DNA of 22,339 bases. Origin: UBA6120 sp964639215. GTDB lineage: Bacteria > Bacillota_I > Bacilli_A > RFN20 > CAG-826. Shown here in pieces: positions 1 through 6,781 of this stretch (its first letter is position 1; every line of letters starts with the position of its first letter). The position numbers and the translations under genes are program-made. The notes beneath the pieces were generated by a model, which worked only from the letters and a program-made list of their open reading frames with translations, was not told where the DNA came from and searched no databases. The stretch is from NCBI GenBank assembly GCA_964639215.1, contig CAZXCV010000018.1, positions 1 to 22,339 of the forward strand, given 5' to 3'.

Positions 1-341
1 TTCCCCCGACACCAACCCATTACCTCATCGTTGGTGTCTGGATTGTAACAACTGCCGTTTATACAATTGTCGGAGTTAAAACCAACTATTATATCCTCGA
101 AAAAAAGCGGATTGTCCATCATCGTTTTAACAAAGATTTTGCTCATGATTTTGATGATATTGTCTATGTCGACGAAGGCTATACAAAAAAGCACCAAACG
201 CTTCGTTTTGTTAAGAATAATGAGCAAATTTATTATTTATTGCTCGATCAAGACCAGCAAATTTTAACCGCATGTCAACGAAATTGTTCGTTGCTATCTC
301 GCGAAGATTTTGTTAAGCGCTACCCACACATCAAACTTTAA
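1..341 (+). CDS. Partial membrane protein with a PH-like C-terminal region (3' end only)
   Basis: The reading frame is open from the left edge (first full codon at base 3) to a TAA at 339-341, giving about 112 residues of the C-terminus; the start lies outside the window. The first 25 or so visible residues are a hydrophobic membrane segment (YLIVGVWIVTTAVYTIVGVK). They are followed by a soluble beta-rich tail that includes NYYILEKKRIVHH and DIVYVDEGY and ends KRYPHIKL. This alternation resembles small bacterial PH-like domains tethered to membranes, but I do not recognise a named family and give no function. The gene ends 9 bases before the rpmB -35 box, with no terminator between them. In B. 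subtilis a different gene occupies this side of rpmB. The reading as a real gene is fairly safe because the frame continues to a clean stop and the overlapping alternative frame gives low-complexity peptide. Confidence 0.6.
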   Translation, partial: PPTPTHYLIVGVWIVTTAVYTIVGVKTNYYILEKKRIVHHRFNKDFAHDFDDIVYVDEGYTKKHQTLRFVKNNEQIYYLLLDQDQQILTACQRNCSLLSREDFVKRYPHIKL

Positions 342-349
342 CAAAAACG

Positions 350-378
350 TTGCATAATCCCCATTGTAATGATAATAT
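350..378 (+). promoter_or_regulatory. Predicted sigma-A-type promoter of rpmB
   Basis: TTGCAT at 350-355 and TAATAT at 373-378 are separated by 17 bases. The boxes match 3/6 and 4/6 of the consensus; GATAAT at 371-376 is an alternative -10. A strong Shine-Dalgarno sequence, AGAGGTGAT (394-402), sits 5 bases before the rpmB ATG, so the leader is about 20-25 nt. The match is moderate and based on position and spacing only. Confidence 0.45.
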
Positions 379-407
379 CAATAAGCATGAAAAAGAGGTG
401 ATGACGA

Positions 408-596
408 ATGTCCCGTACATGTCCGGCTAGTGGCAAAGGCCCAATCAGCGGTAATAAACGTTCCCACAGCGTAATGGCGACCCGCCGCAAATGGAACGTC
501 AACTTGCAACCATACAAGATGATGGTCGATGGTAAAATGGTGACCGTGCGCATGTCGACGCGCGCTCATCGAAGCCTTAATAAAACTAGCAAATAA
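408..596 (+). CDS. rpmB: 50S ribosomal protein L28
   Basis: This 62-residue protein is a structural component of the large ribosomal subunit. The L28 fold signature is clear: SGKGPISGNKRSHS near residues 8-20, RRKWNVNLQP at 26-35, then VDGKMVTVRMSTRAHRSL towards the C-terminus. It is highly basic and has the usual length for bacterial L28. Only one cysteine (C5) is present, so this is the zinc-free type. The start is fixed by the AGAGGTGAT ribosome-binding site at 394-402. It is transcribed alone, convergent with the rsmB-to-rpe operon, which is the same relative arrangement as rpmB next to the rpe operon in B. subtilis. Its TAA stop forms part of the terminator hairpin. Confidence 0.95.
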   Translation: MSRTCPASGKGPISGNKRSHSVMATRRKWNVNLQPYKMMVDGKMVTVRMSTRAHRSLNKTSK

Positions 597-619
597 AGTT
601 GTCTCAGACAACTTTTTTT
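595..619 (+). terminator. Rho-independent terminator of rpmB, overlapping its stop codon
   Basis: AAAGTTGTC (595-603), loop TCA, and GACAACTTT (607-615) form a 9-bp perfect stem. The descending arm leads directly into a run of seven T (613-619). The first two stem bases are the last two bases of the rpmB TAA stop. Read on the minus strand, the same hairpin follows the six-TM gene, whose stop is at 622-624; the tail there is only TTTATTTG, so termination in that direction is probably weaker. Confidence 0.85.
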
Positions 620-621
620 CT

Positions 622-1275
622 TTATATAACGATAGATATTACCACGATAATTTCTAAGATGATGATATTGAGTAATGTTAACCATTCCGATAATGGTAAA
701 ATGAATATCCTTGGGCGAATAAAACTGCTCGTACCTTCACTGGCTACTTTTTCTAATTGACCCCATGTTTTTAATTTGGGATTAAGCATGAGCAAGAGTT
801 GTGCTAACGCCAAAGCGAGACTTCCAAATTTTAGAATTTCGGAATAAGTTTGATTGAATGGGGTAATAAAACTGTAGTAAGCAATGAAAAGATCTAAAAG
901 CAAAGCGAGAAACATCACAAATGAAGCAATTAAGACATGACGCTCAACAACGGTTGTCTTCACATAGAAAAGAAAGATGAATCCAAGCGCGAAGAAGACC
1001 GAGATTGCCAAAATGATGTAAGTGATAAAAATGCCATTTGCGAAAAAGGCACCAAAGAAAAAAGTTGGGACTGCCACTCCCAAAATCAGCAATGGAATTT
1101 GAAACATTCGTCGTTCTACCGGTGTCAACACTTGGAGAATTTCAAAAGGAAATCGATTAAAAAACGAAAAGGATTCGCCTGTATTTTTCCGGTAAAAAAT
1201 AATCGTCAGCGTAATGATGATTCCAAGAATAGCTATTGTGACGAGACCACTTGATAAAGCTAATGGCAAGTTCAT
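622..1275 (-). CDS. Six-TM integral membrane protein of unknown function
   Basis: This 217-residue, very hydrophobic protein has six predicted membrane segments at about 8-28, 58-78, 82-104, 113-134, 146-163 and 193-216. There are polar, charged loops at 29-57 (YRKNTGESFSFFNRF and TPVERR) and 165-192 (PKLKTWGQLEKVASEG). I recognise no transporter or enzyme motif. Its ATG overlaps the rpe TAA stop by one base (TAATG), so it is probably translated by coupling and is the last gene of the rsmB operon. In B. subtilis the gene after rpe is thiN (thiamine pyrophosphokinase); this protein sits in that position but is unrelated. The bidirectional hairpin at 595-619 lies just downstream. Confidence 0.8.
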   Translation of the reverse strand: MNLPLALSSGLVTIAILGIIITLTIIFYRKNTGESFSFFNRFPFEILQVLTPVERRMFQIPLLILGVAVPTFFFGAFFANGIFITYIILAISVFFALGFIFLFYVKTTVVERHVLIASFVMFLALLLDLFIAYYSFITPFNQTYSEILKFGSLALALAQLLLMLNPKLKTWGQLEKVASEGTSSFIRPRIFILPLSEWLTLLNIIILEIIVVISIVI

Positions 1276-1937
1276 TATTTACCAATAAGCGCGTTATAAC
1301 GCGCTTCTAGATCATCGTGTCCAAATAAATATGAGCCAGCGACGAGAATATCAGCGCCAGCGGCAATCGCCTGCGGTCCAGTCGTCGCATTGATACCTCC
1401 GTCAACTTCAATGAGTGTGCTGAGTTGTTTCGCATCGATCGTATCGCGCAAATATCGAATTCTTGTTAAAGCATCATCTACAAACGTTTGACCGCCAAAG
1501 CCTGGCTCAACGCTCATTACTAACACTAGATATAAATCAGGCAAAAATGGGGTGAGCACTTCAATCGGGGTCTTGGGACGAACACTCATGCCAGGTCGGC
1601 CGCCCATCCCGATAATCGAAGCGATAACTTGACGAATTTCAGCCTCGTTTTGGCATGCCTCATAATGAAAAGTGACAATATGTGCCCCGGCTTTAACAAA
1701 ACGTGGCGCGTAGCGGACTGGATCACTAATCATGATGTGGACGTCATTGATCAAGTGATGTGTTTTAGCGATGGAGGCAAGGACTGGAAGACCAAACGAA
1801 ATATTATCAACAAAATGTCCATCCATGACATCAAAATGAAGGTAAGTTGCACCCGCCGCGCTGATTCGATTAATTTCTTGTTTCAAACAAGCAAAATCCG
1901 CTGATAGAATTGAGGGAGCAATGGTTGGTGTGCGCAT
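1275..1937 (-). CDS. rpe: Ribulose-phosphate 3-epimerase
   Basis: The enzyme interconverts ribulose 5-phosphate and xylulose 5-phosphate in the non-oxidative pentose phosphate pathway, in the cytosol. The 220-residue TIM barrel is complete and of normal length. APSILSADF is at 7-15. HFDVMDGHFV (34-43) carries metal ligands H34 and D36; H67 (DVHIMISDP) is another ligand. VEPGFGGQ is at 143-150, and IEVDGGIN (176-183) carries the catalytic/metal D179. A phosphate-binding loop, VAGSYLFG, lies near the C-terminus. The ATG overlaps the rsgA TGA (CTGATG) and is preceded by AAAGGA about 9 bases upstream. The gene order rsgA-rpe is conserved across Bacillota. All catalytic residues are present. Confidence 0.97.
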   Translation of the reverse strand: MRTPTIAPSILSADFACLKQEINRISAAGATYLHFDVMDGHFVDNISFGLPVLASIAKTHHLINDVHIMISDPVRYAPRFVKAGAHIVTFHYEACQNEAEIRQVIASIIGMGGRPGMSVRPKTPIEVLTPFLPDLYLVLVMSVEPGFGGQTFVDDALTRIRYLRDTIDAKQLSTLIEVDGGINATTGPQAIAAGADILVAGSYLFGHDDLEARYNALIGK

Positions 1938-2791
1938 CAGTAATGGTCCTTTCGGAAAGGAAGTTGACCGAGCATGTCGAGATATGCTTGGTAAGTTTCT
2001 AACGGTATTTTACCATTTCTTACATCATTTGTAATGGCACAACCACTTTCAGCTTGATGAAGACAATTGGGAAATTTACATGTGAGCGCCTGATTTTTAA
2101 ATCCCGGAAATACTTGCGCCAGCATATCTTGACCAAAATTCAGCTCGAGGGAAGAAAAACCCGGAGTGTCAGCGATGAAACCATCAGCGTAAGGAAAGAG
2201 AATCACTTGTTTCGTTTGGTGGCGCCCACGTCCAAGTGCTCGTGAGTATGAGCCGATTGTTTGCTCATAATCAGGACTGAGCCGATTGATGATCGTTGAT
2301 TTACCAACACCGGTTTGCCCCGCGAAGGCTGATATCGTTCCTGGAAGGCGTAGTTTAATGTCTTCAACACCACGATCTTTGCCTTTAGCGACATAAATGA
2401 CAGGAATATTTAAATATGCAAGTTGCCGTTCGAAGGCTGGGGAAAATGGTAACGTAACTTTATCGATTTTTGAAATCACGAGTAATGATTTGACCTCATG
2501 GTAGTTCGCATAACTGAGATAGCGATATACAAGTGGCCAAGAAAAAAGCGGTTCAACCATGCTCATGACGACGAAAAGTTGCTCAAGATTGGCGATGCGT
2601 GGTCGTTCGAGCAACTTAAAATGGGGTTTGATGTCTTCGATAATTAATTGAACGGGATCAAATGTGACCGTATCACCTGGCCATGGCACATATTGCTGAC
2701 GCAAGGTTTTTCGAATCAAACAAGTGTAGGTTCGTTTAAGACTATAAACGACAAATTGATTGAATGATTTAGCAACGATGATTCCTTGCAT
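1937..2791 (-). CDS. rsgA: Ribosome small-subunit-dependent GTPase RsgA (30S maturation)
   Basis: RsgA is a circularly permuted GTPase that binds the decoding centre of the 30S subunit late in assembly. The 284-residue protein has a short N-terminal OB-like region (about 1-60), then the permuted GTPase motifs in the expected order: G4 as SKID (107-110), G1 GQTGVGKST (158-166), and G3 DTPG (208-211). A C-terminal zinc site follows, with C238, C243, H245 and C251. The switch-region R-G-R-H-Q-T sequence lies near 188-193. The G4 motif has Ser in place of the usual Asn. Start and stop overlap its neighbours by one base (prkC TAA/ATG, and TGA/ATG with rpe), which implies coupled translation in the prpC-prkC-rsgA-rpe array seen in B. 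subtilis. Confidence 0.96.
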   Translation of the reverse strand: MQGIIVAKSFNQFVVYSLKRTYTCLIRKTLRQQYVPWPGDTVTFDPVQLIIEDIKPHFKLLERPRIANLEQLFVVMSMVEPLFSWPLVYRYLSYANYHEVKSLLVISKIDKVTLPFSPAFERQLAYLNIPVIYVAKGKDRGVEDIKLRLPGTISAFAGQTGVGKSTIINRLSPDYEQTIGSYSRALGRGRHQTKQVILFPYADGFIADTPGFSSLELNFGQDMLAQVFPGFKNQALTCKFPNCLHQAESGCAITNDVRNGKIPLETYQAYLDMLGQLPFRKDHY

Positions 2792-3678
2792 TATTCATCC
2801 ATTTTGAATCCGAAAAAGCGCGCAAAGAAAGATTGTCGCGGAGTAATGAGTTTGGGATTATCGAGCACCTGCCGTAATGCTTTTTGCATTTCAATCACCG
2901 AGCGATATCGATCAAGCGGATTTTTACGGACCGCGGTCATGATGATTTTATCTAGCACTTTTGGGACAGTTGGTAACACTTTCCGAGGACTCGGAAATTT
3001 TTCCTTAATATGCATCATGGCGACGGCAATTGGATTTGCACCGTCAAACGGGACTTTTCCCGTCACTAATTCAAAAAATGTAATACCCAACGAATAAATG
3101 TCACTTTGGAACGTCGGTGTCTTCCCTTGTGATACCTCGGGTGCCATATAGTGGACAGACCCAACGATGACTTCGCTTTTTGTAACCCTTGTCGAGTTTT
3201 CAAAATGGGCGATGCCAAAGTCCCCGAGTTTGATCGTGCCGTCTGGGGTTAAATAAACATTATTAGGTTTAATATCGCGATGAACAACGAGATGTGCATG
3301 GGCAAAACTCACGGCTTCACATAGTTGAAACATGATATCACACGCTTCTTTGAAGTTGAATTTACCGCGGATGTCGAGTTCATCTTTGAGCGTCTTGCCT
3401 TTGATGAGCTCATTCGCCATATAGGGACGATGTTCATGGGTGCCAATATTAATGACCCGCACGATATTAGGGTGATTTAAACTAGCGCATGCCCGGGCTT
3501 CACGTTCAAATCGAGCGAGCGTTAACTCATTTTTCAGCACTTCTTCCTTGATGATTTTAACGGCTAAAAGTTTCCGAGTGATAATATCTTCAGCCTGATA
3601 AACCGTGGCAAAGCCACCTTCTCCTAATTCATTGACGATGCGATAGCGCTCATCAATTAAATCATTTTCTTTCATCAT
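2791..3678 (-). CDS. prkC: Hanks-type Ser/Thr protein kinase, soluble, no PASTA domains
   Basis: This eukaryotic-like Ser/Thr kinase is paired with the PP2C phosphatase encoded just upstream. The kinase domain is complete: glycine loop GEGGFATV (19-26), catalytic lysine K41 in AVKII, HRDIKPNN (133-140) with catalytic D135, DFG (153-155), and APE (179-181). An activation segment with several Thr/Ser (TRVTKSE, 163-169) could be autophosphorylated. The protein stops at residue 295, about 25 residues after the kinase fold. It has no transmembrane helix and no extracellular PASTA repeats, whereas B. subtilis PrkC is a membrane protein of about 650 residues. I infer a cytosolic kinase, as expected in lineages without peptidoglycan. 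The ATG overlaps the prpC stop by 4 bases. Confidence 0.95.
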   Translation of the reverse strand: MMKENDLIDERYRIVNELGEGGFATVYQAEDIITRKLLAVKIIKEEVLKNELTLARFEREARACASLNHPNIVRVINIGTHEHRPYMANELIKGKTLKDELDIRGKFNFKEACDIMFQLCEAVSFAHAHLVVHRDIKPNNVYLTPDGTIKLGDFGIAHFENSTRVTKSEVIVGSVHYMAPEVSQGKTPTFQSDIYSLGITFFELVTGKVPFDGANPIAVAMMHIKEKFPSPRKVLPTVPKVLDKIIMTAVRKNPLDRYRSVIEMQKALRQVLDNPKLITPRQSFFARFFGFKMDE

Positions 3679-4418
3679 TTAAGTGGTTCCCAAATTGAGA
3701 TGGCAATGTTATCGGTACCACCGTTACTATTGGCAATCCGCACGAGCGTATCGCATTTTTGTTCGGGACTATCACTAGATAGTAAGGTCGTCAAAAGTTC
3801 TAAGTCGCTAATATTGTTATATAGTCCGTCGGAACAAACCATAATCAATTCACCTTGATAATCGCGGACTTTTAAATCAATCGTAATCGTTGGATTTAAT
3901 CCTAATGCATTTAATAACACGTGTTTTTGCGGGTGCGTTTTCATTTCTTCTTTGGTGATTTTACCCGATCGGAACAAGAAATCGACGTATGTTTGATCTT
4001 CAGTCAATTGCTCAAGTCCGGCTTTGCCGACTTTATAAGCGCGACTATCACCGATGTTAGCAATCGCCATTTGATTATCGACGAGTAAGACGACGGTCAG
4101 TGTCGTTCCCATTTCTTTGGCTTTTGGGTTTCGAATCGCTTCTTCATAAATGAGCCGATTCGCTTGTTTGATATGATAAGTGAGCCAAAGGCGCGCTGTT
4201 CCCATAGTAAAAAACGCATTTTTAGATTTGAAACTATCGGAAAAATATTCGCTGGCAATCTTCGCCGCTAAGTCACCGCGTTGGTGGCCACCCATTCCAT
4301 CACAGACGATTAAAAGGGCATCGCCACTACGGTTTGATAAAGCGAGGGCGACATCTTCATTCGTTTCGCGTACTTTACCAATGTTAGTAATTGCCGCAAA
4401 TTTACCGCGATTTTTCAT
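3675..4418 (-). CDS. prpC: PP2C-family Ser/Thr protein phosphatase
   Basis: This metal-dependent phosphatase reverses PrkC phosphorylation. The 247-residue protein has the PP2C motifs: RETNED (18-23), the metal-binding CDGMGGH (39-45, D40), then IGDSRAY, CSDGLYN and GGTDNIAI with further metal-binding Asp residues. An in-frame ATG-less extension goes back to 4466, but family alignment (MKNRGKFAAITNIGKVRETNED) places the start at 4418, 17 bases inside the end of rlmN. No clear Shine-Dalgarno sequence precedes it, so initiation probably relies on coupling to rlmN translation. Its TGA overlaps the prkC ATG (ATGA). The kinase-phosphatase pair in tandem is standard in Bacillota. Confidence 0.95.
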   Translation of the reverse strand: MKNRGKFAAITNIGKVRETNEDVALALSNRSGDALLIVCDGMGGHQRGDLAAKIASEYFSDSFKSKNAFFTMGTARLWLTYHIKQANRLIYEEAIRNPKAKEMGTTLTVVLLVDNQMAIANIGDSRAYKVGKAGLEQLTEDQTYVDFLFRSGKITKEEMKTHPQKHVLLNALGLNPTITIDLKVRDYQGELIMVCSDGLYNNISDLELLTTLLSSDSPEQKCDTLVRIANSNGGTDNIAISIWEPLK

Positions 4419-5448
4419 CGTGTTTCGCCCGCAACTGCCCACAAGCGGCGTCAATATCGGCGCCAAACTCCTTGCGAATCGTTGCAGTCACTCCTTTTCG
4501 TGTCAAATAATCGAGGAAGGCATTCACGCGGCCATCACGGCTGCGCTTATAACCATTTTCCATTACTTCATTATAAGGAATTAAATTAACATATGCCAAG
4601 ATTCCTTTAATCAATTGTGCTAATTGGTCCGCATGTGTGAGCGTATCATTGACCCCATCAATCATGATGTATTCAAACGTAACGCGTCTTCCTGCCACTT
4701 TAACATATTCACGCACGGCATCAATCACATCAGCAAGCGGGAACGCCTGGTTAATTTTCATTAGTTGCGAACGCAGCTCTTGATTAGGAGCGTGCAGGCT
4801 GATTGCGAGATTGATTTGTAGTCCTTCATAGGCGTATTGGCGGATTTTATCAGGCAGACCACATGTGGATACGGTCAAATGGCGCGCGCCAATAGCCAGT
4901 GCTTTCGGATGGTTTAAAATTCGAATGAAGCGCATGACGTTAGTATAATTATCAAAAGGTTCGCCGGTACCCATAATCACCACATGGGTTACACGTTGTC
5001 CTTGCCCTTCACTGATAAGCAATTGATTAACGGCCAATACTTGTCCTAATAGTTCGCTTGTTATCAAGTTTCGTTGTCGTTTCAGTAATCCTGAGGCACA
5101 AAAAGAACACCCCATATTGCATCCGACCTGTGAACTGACACAGACAACTTGACCATAGTTATAACGCATTAAAACAGTTTCAACTAAATGTCCGTCATCG
5201 AGTTTTAACAGTAATTTGACAGTCCCATCATTACTGTCTTGGCGAACATGAATCGCGGGAAGTCTAAAATCATATGTCGCATTTAGTTGATCACGAAATG
5301 ATTTTGCCACATCGCTCATTGATTCAAAATTAGTTACTCCCCGACTATAAACACAATCAAACAATTGGGTTGCCCGGTATTTTTTTTGATTTAAAGCGAC
5401 CATTTGGTCGCTTAGTTCCTCATAGGTTAAATCATAGAAATTTGTCAT
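4402..5448 (-). CDS. rlmN: Dual-specificity RNA methyltransferase RlmN (radical SAM)
   Basis: RlmN adds a C2 methyl to A2503 of 23S rRNA and A37 of certain tRNAs. The 348-residue protein is full length. The radical-SAM cluster cysteines are C110, C114 and C117 (VGCNMGCSFCASG). The SAM-binding VVIMGTGEPFDNY follows, then STCGLPDKIR and ISLHAPNQELR. The C-terminal cysteine C336 (ADIDAACGQL) used in methyl transfer is present. The ATG overlaps the rsmB TGA by 4 bases (ATGA). The only Shine-Dalgarno-like stretch (AAGGA) is distant, at about 13 bases, which again suggests coupling. The order rsmB-rlmN-prpC-prkC matches B. subtilis. Confidence 0.97.
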   Translation of the reverse strand: MTNFYDLTYEELSDQMVALNQKKYRATQLFDCVYSRGVTNFESMSDVAKSFRDQLNATYDFRLPAIHVRQDSNDGTVKLLLKLDDGHLVETVLMRYNYGQVVCVSSQVGCNMGCSFCASGLLKRQRNLITSELLGQVLAVNQLLISEGQGQRVTHVVIMGTGEPFDNYTNVMRFIRILNHPKALAIGARHLTVSTCGLPDKIRQYAYEGLQINLAISLHAPNQELRSQLMKINQAFPLADVIDAVREYVKVAGRRVTFEYIMIDGVNDTLTHADQLAQLIKGILAYVNLIPYNEVMENGYKRSRDGRVNAFLDYLTRKGVTATIRKEFGADIDAACGQLRAKHDEKSR

Positions 5449-6713
5449 TTATCTTTAATTTTCCTTCGCATAATCGCCATATATAATGCCGTATTCAATT
5501 CATCGAATGGGAAGTATTGTTTTTCATAGACAAGGGTGAAATCACGATTTTCGCTTAAGAAATTGGCAATGAGTTGTTGTCCTTCTTTCCGATTGAGCGT
5601 ATTGACACCGTATGCAAAAAGTCCCCCTTCAGCGACGAACTTCGAACATTCATCGATTGTCTCTTGTTGTTCGGCAATTAAGGCATCGATGTGACTTTGG
5701 TCGAAGTGGAAGAAAAAGTCAGGTAACGAACGTATTAAATCGAACTTGCTACAATTACTAACAGCAATGACGAAATCTTGCGGATGTGAGACATGAGAAA
5801 TAAGGAGTTTGGGTGTGCTTTCAAACACTGTGACGTTAGTGAGACCAAAGTGGCTAATTGCCTTTTGAATATCTAGTTTTCGCGCGATTGAATTCGTAGC
5901 AACTTGAATTTTGTTTTTATTATTTGTCGCAATCGGTATTTCGAGGTAAAGCGCATTCGGTCTTGTCTCAACGATTAATACATCACCAAACATGGTCGAA
6001 AAATCAAATTTGTTGATAATATCGGTCACTGCCATTCGTTGCTGAAACACGATGTTATCAACAAAGACTGGGCGATGTTTTAATGGTTCACGTCCTTGAT
6101 AGATGACGGTATTTGCAATTGGTCCTCGAATGAAATGTGAATCATGTTCGATCACATAATCGACGGTGGCTTTAAAATCATTAACGCGGCAAGCTTGGAG
6201 CACCGCTTGATTGTTTGATTTCAGAATTTTATAAGTGTCGGGAATGCCAAAATGCTTTTGCCACATATTGATGAGCCAAGCCGGTGTATTGAATTTAAGC
6301 GCTAAATATTCAACAGTCTTTGGTGATATGTCTGAGCCGATCAATTGTTTGCCAGGCTCAGTTTCTAGCAAAAAGGTTTCAATTAATTGTTCATCAATGC
6401 CCCGTGTAATTAGAAACCCTCGAAGTGCTTCAATCGCTTCGTCATAAGCAACGCGTTTGATGAAGACGATGTTTCCTAATAATACTTGGACGTATAGTCG
6501 CTCAGTGTTATCAAGTGTTGGAAAATATTTGTTAGAAACGTATTCCAGCAGTGTATGGTGGTGTAATTCACAACTCGTTAATGAGCGAATTAGTGGCTGG
6601 AGTGACATTTCAACTTGATTTTGCGTAAATATTTGTCGGACGGCAGCCGAAAAGGTTTGATGATTATCAATAATTTCGATTAAGATATCGCGTGAATGTT
6701 CGAATGCTTTCAT
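5445..6713 (-). CDS. rsmB: RsmB (16S rRNA m5C967 methyltransferase) homologue, probably catalytically dead
   Basis: The protein (422 residues) has the length and layout of RsmB: an N-terminal NusB-like helical domain (about 1-140), a linker, and a C-terminal Rossmann methyltransferase fold. It aligns with E. coli RsmB almost without gaps through the catalytic half, but the motifs are gone. The SAM loop AAPGGKT is replaced by ETRPNALYL (249-257). LDAPCSATGVIRRHPD aligns with AVSNCSKFDLIRSLPD (317-332), keeping only the motif IV cysteine (C321). The nucleophile motif YATCS aligns with YGVNT (368-372), so the catalytic Cys is Asn371. I infer a pseudoenzyme. The start is set at 6713 because GAGGT (6720-6724) lies 6 bases upstream; the ATG at 6728 lacks a suitably spaced site. 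It heads a chain of overlapping genes. Frame and codon use are normal, so it is not a decaying pseudogene. Confidence 0.88.
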   Translation of the reverse strand: MKAFEHSRDILIEIIDNHQTFSAAVRQIFTQNQVEMSLQPLIRSLTSCELHHHTLLEYVSNKYFPTLDNTERLYVQVLLGNIVFIKRVAYDEAIEALRGFLITRGIDEQLIETFLLETEPGKQLIGSDISPKTVEYLALKFNTPAWLINMWQKHFGIPDTYKILKSNNQAVLQACRVNDFKATVDYVIEHDSHFIRGPIANTVIYQGREPLKHRPVFVDNIVFQQRMAVTDIINKFDFSTMFGDVLIVETRPNALYLEIPIATNNKNKIQVATNSIARKLDIQKAISHFGLTNVTVFESTPKLLISHVSHPQDFVIAVSNCSKFDLIRSLPDFFFHFDQSHIDALIAEQQETIDECSKFVAEGGLFAYGVNTLNRKEGQQLIANFLSENRDFTLVYEKQYFPFDELNTALYMAIMRRKIKDK

Positions 6714-6719
6714 AAATAG

Positions 6720-6724
6720 ACCTC
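6720..6724 (-). promoter_or_regulatory. Ribosome-binding site that fixes the rsmB start
   Basis: GAGGT on the minus strand, 6 bases before the ATG at 6713. The upstream in-frame ATG at 6728 would overlap this site, so it is not used. Confidence 0.75.
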
Positions 6725-6737
6725 GCATTCCTATTAA

Positions 6738-6761
6738 AGTATAAAGTAAATGAATTTACTT
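6738..6761 (-). promoter_or_regulatory. Possible rsmB promoter -10 with an overlapping 18-bp palindrome
   Basis: On the minus strand, TATACT (6743-6738) is a 5/6 match to a -10 box, about 25 bases before the rsmB ribosome-binding site; no good -35 is seen. Immediately upstream, and sharing its edge bases, is a perfect palindrome: AAGTAAAT (6744-6751), GA, ATTTACTT (6754-6761). It lies where a repressor would block RNA polymerase. It could also be a weak stem after the DUF1904-like gene, but it is AT-only except for two G/C pairs and has no T-run. Confidence 0.35.
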
Positions 6762-6781
6762 AATATATATTTGTTAGGAAA

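Noticed and set aside
338..611. Minus-strand open frames over rpmB
   Set aside because: They lie wholly opposite rpmB and its promoter, have low-quality composition and no start signals.
937..1254. 105-residue plus-strand open frame inside the six-TM gene
   Set aside because: It is antisense to a hydrophobic coding frame, has a Lys/Glu/Asn-rich composition typical of such shadows, and has no promoter or ribosome-binding site.
4419..4466. 16-residue N-terminal extension of PrpC
   Set aside because: The extension is not part of the PP2C family and lies within the rlmN C-terminal coding sequence; the family N-terminus aligns with the ATG at 4418.
6714..6728. Alternative rsmB start at 6728
   Set aside because: That start would overlap the GAGGT ribosome-binding site of the ATG at 6713, and only AGGA one base from it is available upstream.
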